Part shown: piece after piece, positions 5,310-5,455 of the stretch
How positions within the stretch are numbered: the first letter of the stretch is position 1
Layout of the letters: each line of letters begins with the position of its first letter
Source of the DNA: Selenomonas sp.
GTDB lineage: Bacteria > Bacillota_C > Negativicutes > Selenomonadales > Selenomonadaceae
NCBI GenBank assembly: GCA_017940705.1
Contig: JAGAYB010000234.1
Coordinates: forward strand, 1-5,455
DNA length: 5,455 bases
Direction of reading: 5' to 3'
Made by a program: the position numbers and the translations under genes
The notes under the pieces: generated by a model
What the model was told of the DNA's origin: nothing
The model's input: only the letters and a program-made list of their open reading frames with translations
The model's database searches: none

Positions 5310-5455
5310 ATGCTAAGAAAAAAGTACACTGCTGAATTCAAGACTAAGGTCATCCTCTCGATACTACAAGGTGACAAAGAGTTTAACGAGATATGTGCCG
5401 AGCACAACCTTAACCCCAGCATGGTCAGAAAATGGAAGCAGGACTTCCTGCAAAA
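5310..5455 (+). CDS. IS3-family transposase OrfA, N-terminal part (cut by window edge)
   Basis: The 48 codons present give LRKKYTAEFKTKVILSILQG followed by DKEFNEICAEHNLNPSMVRKWKQDFLQ. This is the helix-turn-helix DNA-binding domain of the IS3/IS911/IS150-type OrfA: a basic start, the (K)YTAEFK opening, and the recognition helix around NPSMVRKWKQ. OrfA binds the element's terminal repeats and is normally joined to the DDE catalytic OrfB by programmed -1 frameshifting; orfB lies outside the window. ATG 5310 is supported by GGAGG at 5297-5301 with 8 nt of spacing. The gene has no stop before the window end. Confidence 0.88.
   Translation, partial: MLRKKYTAEFKTKVILSILQGDKEFNEICAEHNLNPSMVRKWKQDFLQ

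Larger units (their letters stand above)
5226..5455 (+). mobile_element. left end of an IS3-family insertion sequence (continues beyond window)
   Basis: An IS3-type orfA begins at 5310. About 84 bases before it, TATAATGGCCCC (5226-5237) and, 7 nt on, TTAGACCA resemble, from memory, the terminal repeats of IS150-like IS3 elements, which often show a CCCC block followed by a TTAGACC-type block. The outer boundary is therefore set at about 5226, give or take a few bases. The right end, the second terminal repeat and any target duplication lie outside the window, so completeness cannot be judged. Confidence 0.6.

Noticed and set aside
1..5455. CRISPR array, tRNA or rRNA, toxin-antitoxin or defence island
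   Set aside because: No regularly spaced repeats, tRNA-like cloverleaf or rRNA segments were seen, and DUF5131 alone without a known partner does not support a defence system.

Overview
The window looks like chromosomal DNA of an anaerobic Firmicute. Negativicutes (Selenomonas, Megasphaera, Mitsuokella type) is my best guess, with low confidence. The basis is the gene style, the strong Shine-Dalgarno sites, the TPP-riboswitch-controlled HMP transporter and the style of the IS3-type OrfA. No rRNA, tRNA or CRISPR array is visible.

Left part, minus strand. The first 118 bases hold the N-terminus of a fructosamine-kinase-like gene that runs off the left edge, with its own promoter and a short leader. 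A strong 18-bp hairpin terminator (263-303) separates it from cytX, a predicted hydroxymethylpyrimidine transporter of the NCS1 family (339-1526). Upstream of cytX, in transcript order, lie a promoter, a TPP riboswitch aptamer (about 1690-1591) and an intrinsic terminator (1584-1553). The gene starts at a TTG codon beyond the terminator. The whole is a classic thiamine-repressed pyrimidine-salvage unit.

Middle part, plus strand. A divergent promoter at 1819-1847 drives a DUF5131 (phage Gp37/Gp68-like) protein with a three-cysteine motif at the N-terminus and a cysteine-rich, zinc-ribbon-like tail (1946-2839). After a strong intercistronic hairpin comes a small alpha/beta-hydrolase esterase (2922-3539). 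Directly behind its stop codon is the 3' remnant of a cyclophilin-like-fold gene, truncated and frameshifted (3541-3731). Then comes a sodium:solute symporter family transporter (3771-5144). These genes share a strand and no obvious promoter separates them, but no pathway linking them can be read from the sequence.

Right edge. A purine/pyrimidine inverted repeat (5181-5213) ends in an all-purine run. The probable left end of an IS3-family insertion sequence follows, with its own promoter, ribosome binding site and the first 48 codons of OrfA, cut by the window end.

I see no convincing new multi-gene system. The best leads are the DUF5131 protein with its cysteine-rich tail, the loop-to-aptamer pairing in the TPP switch, a two-codon start-stop minigene ahead of the fructosamine kinase, and the GA palindrome abutting the IS end.
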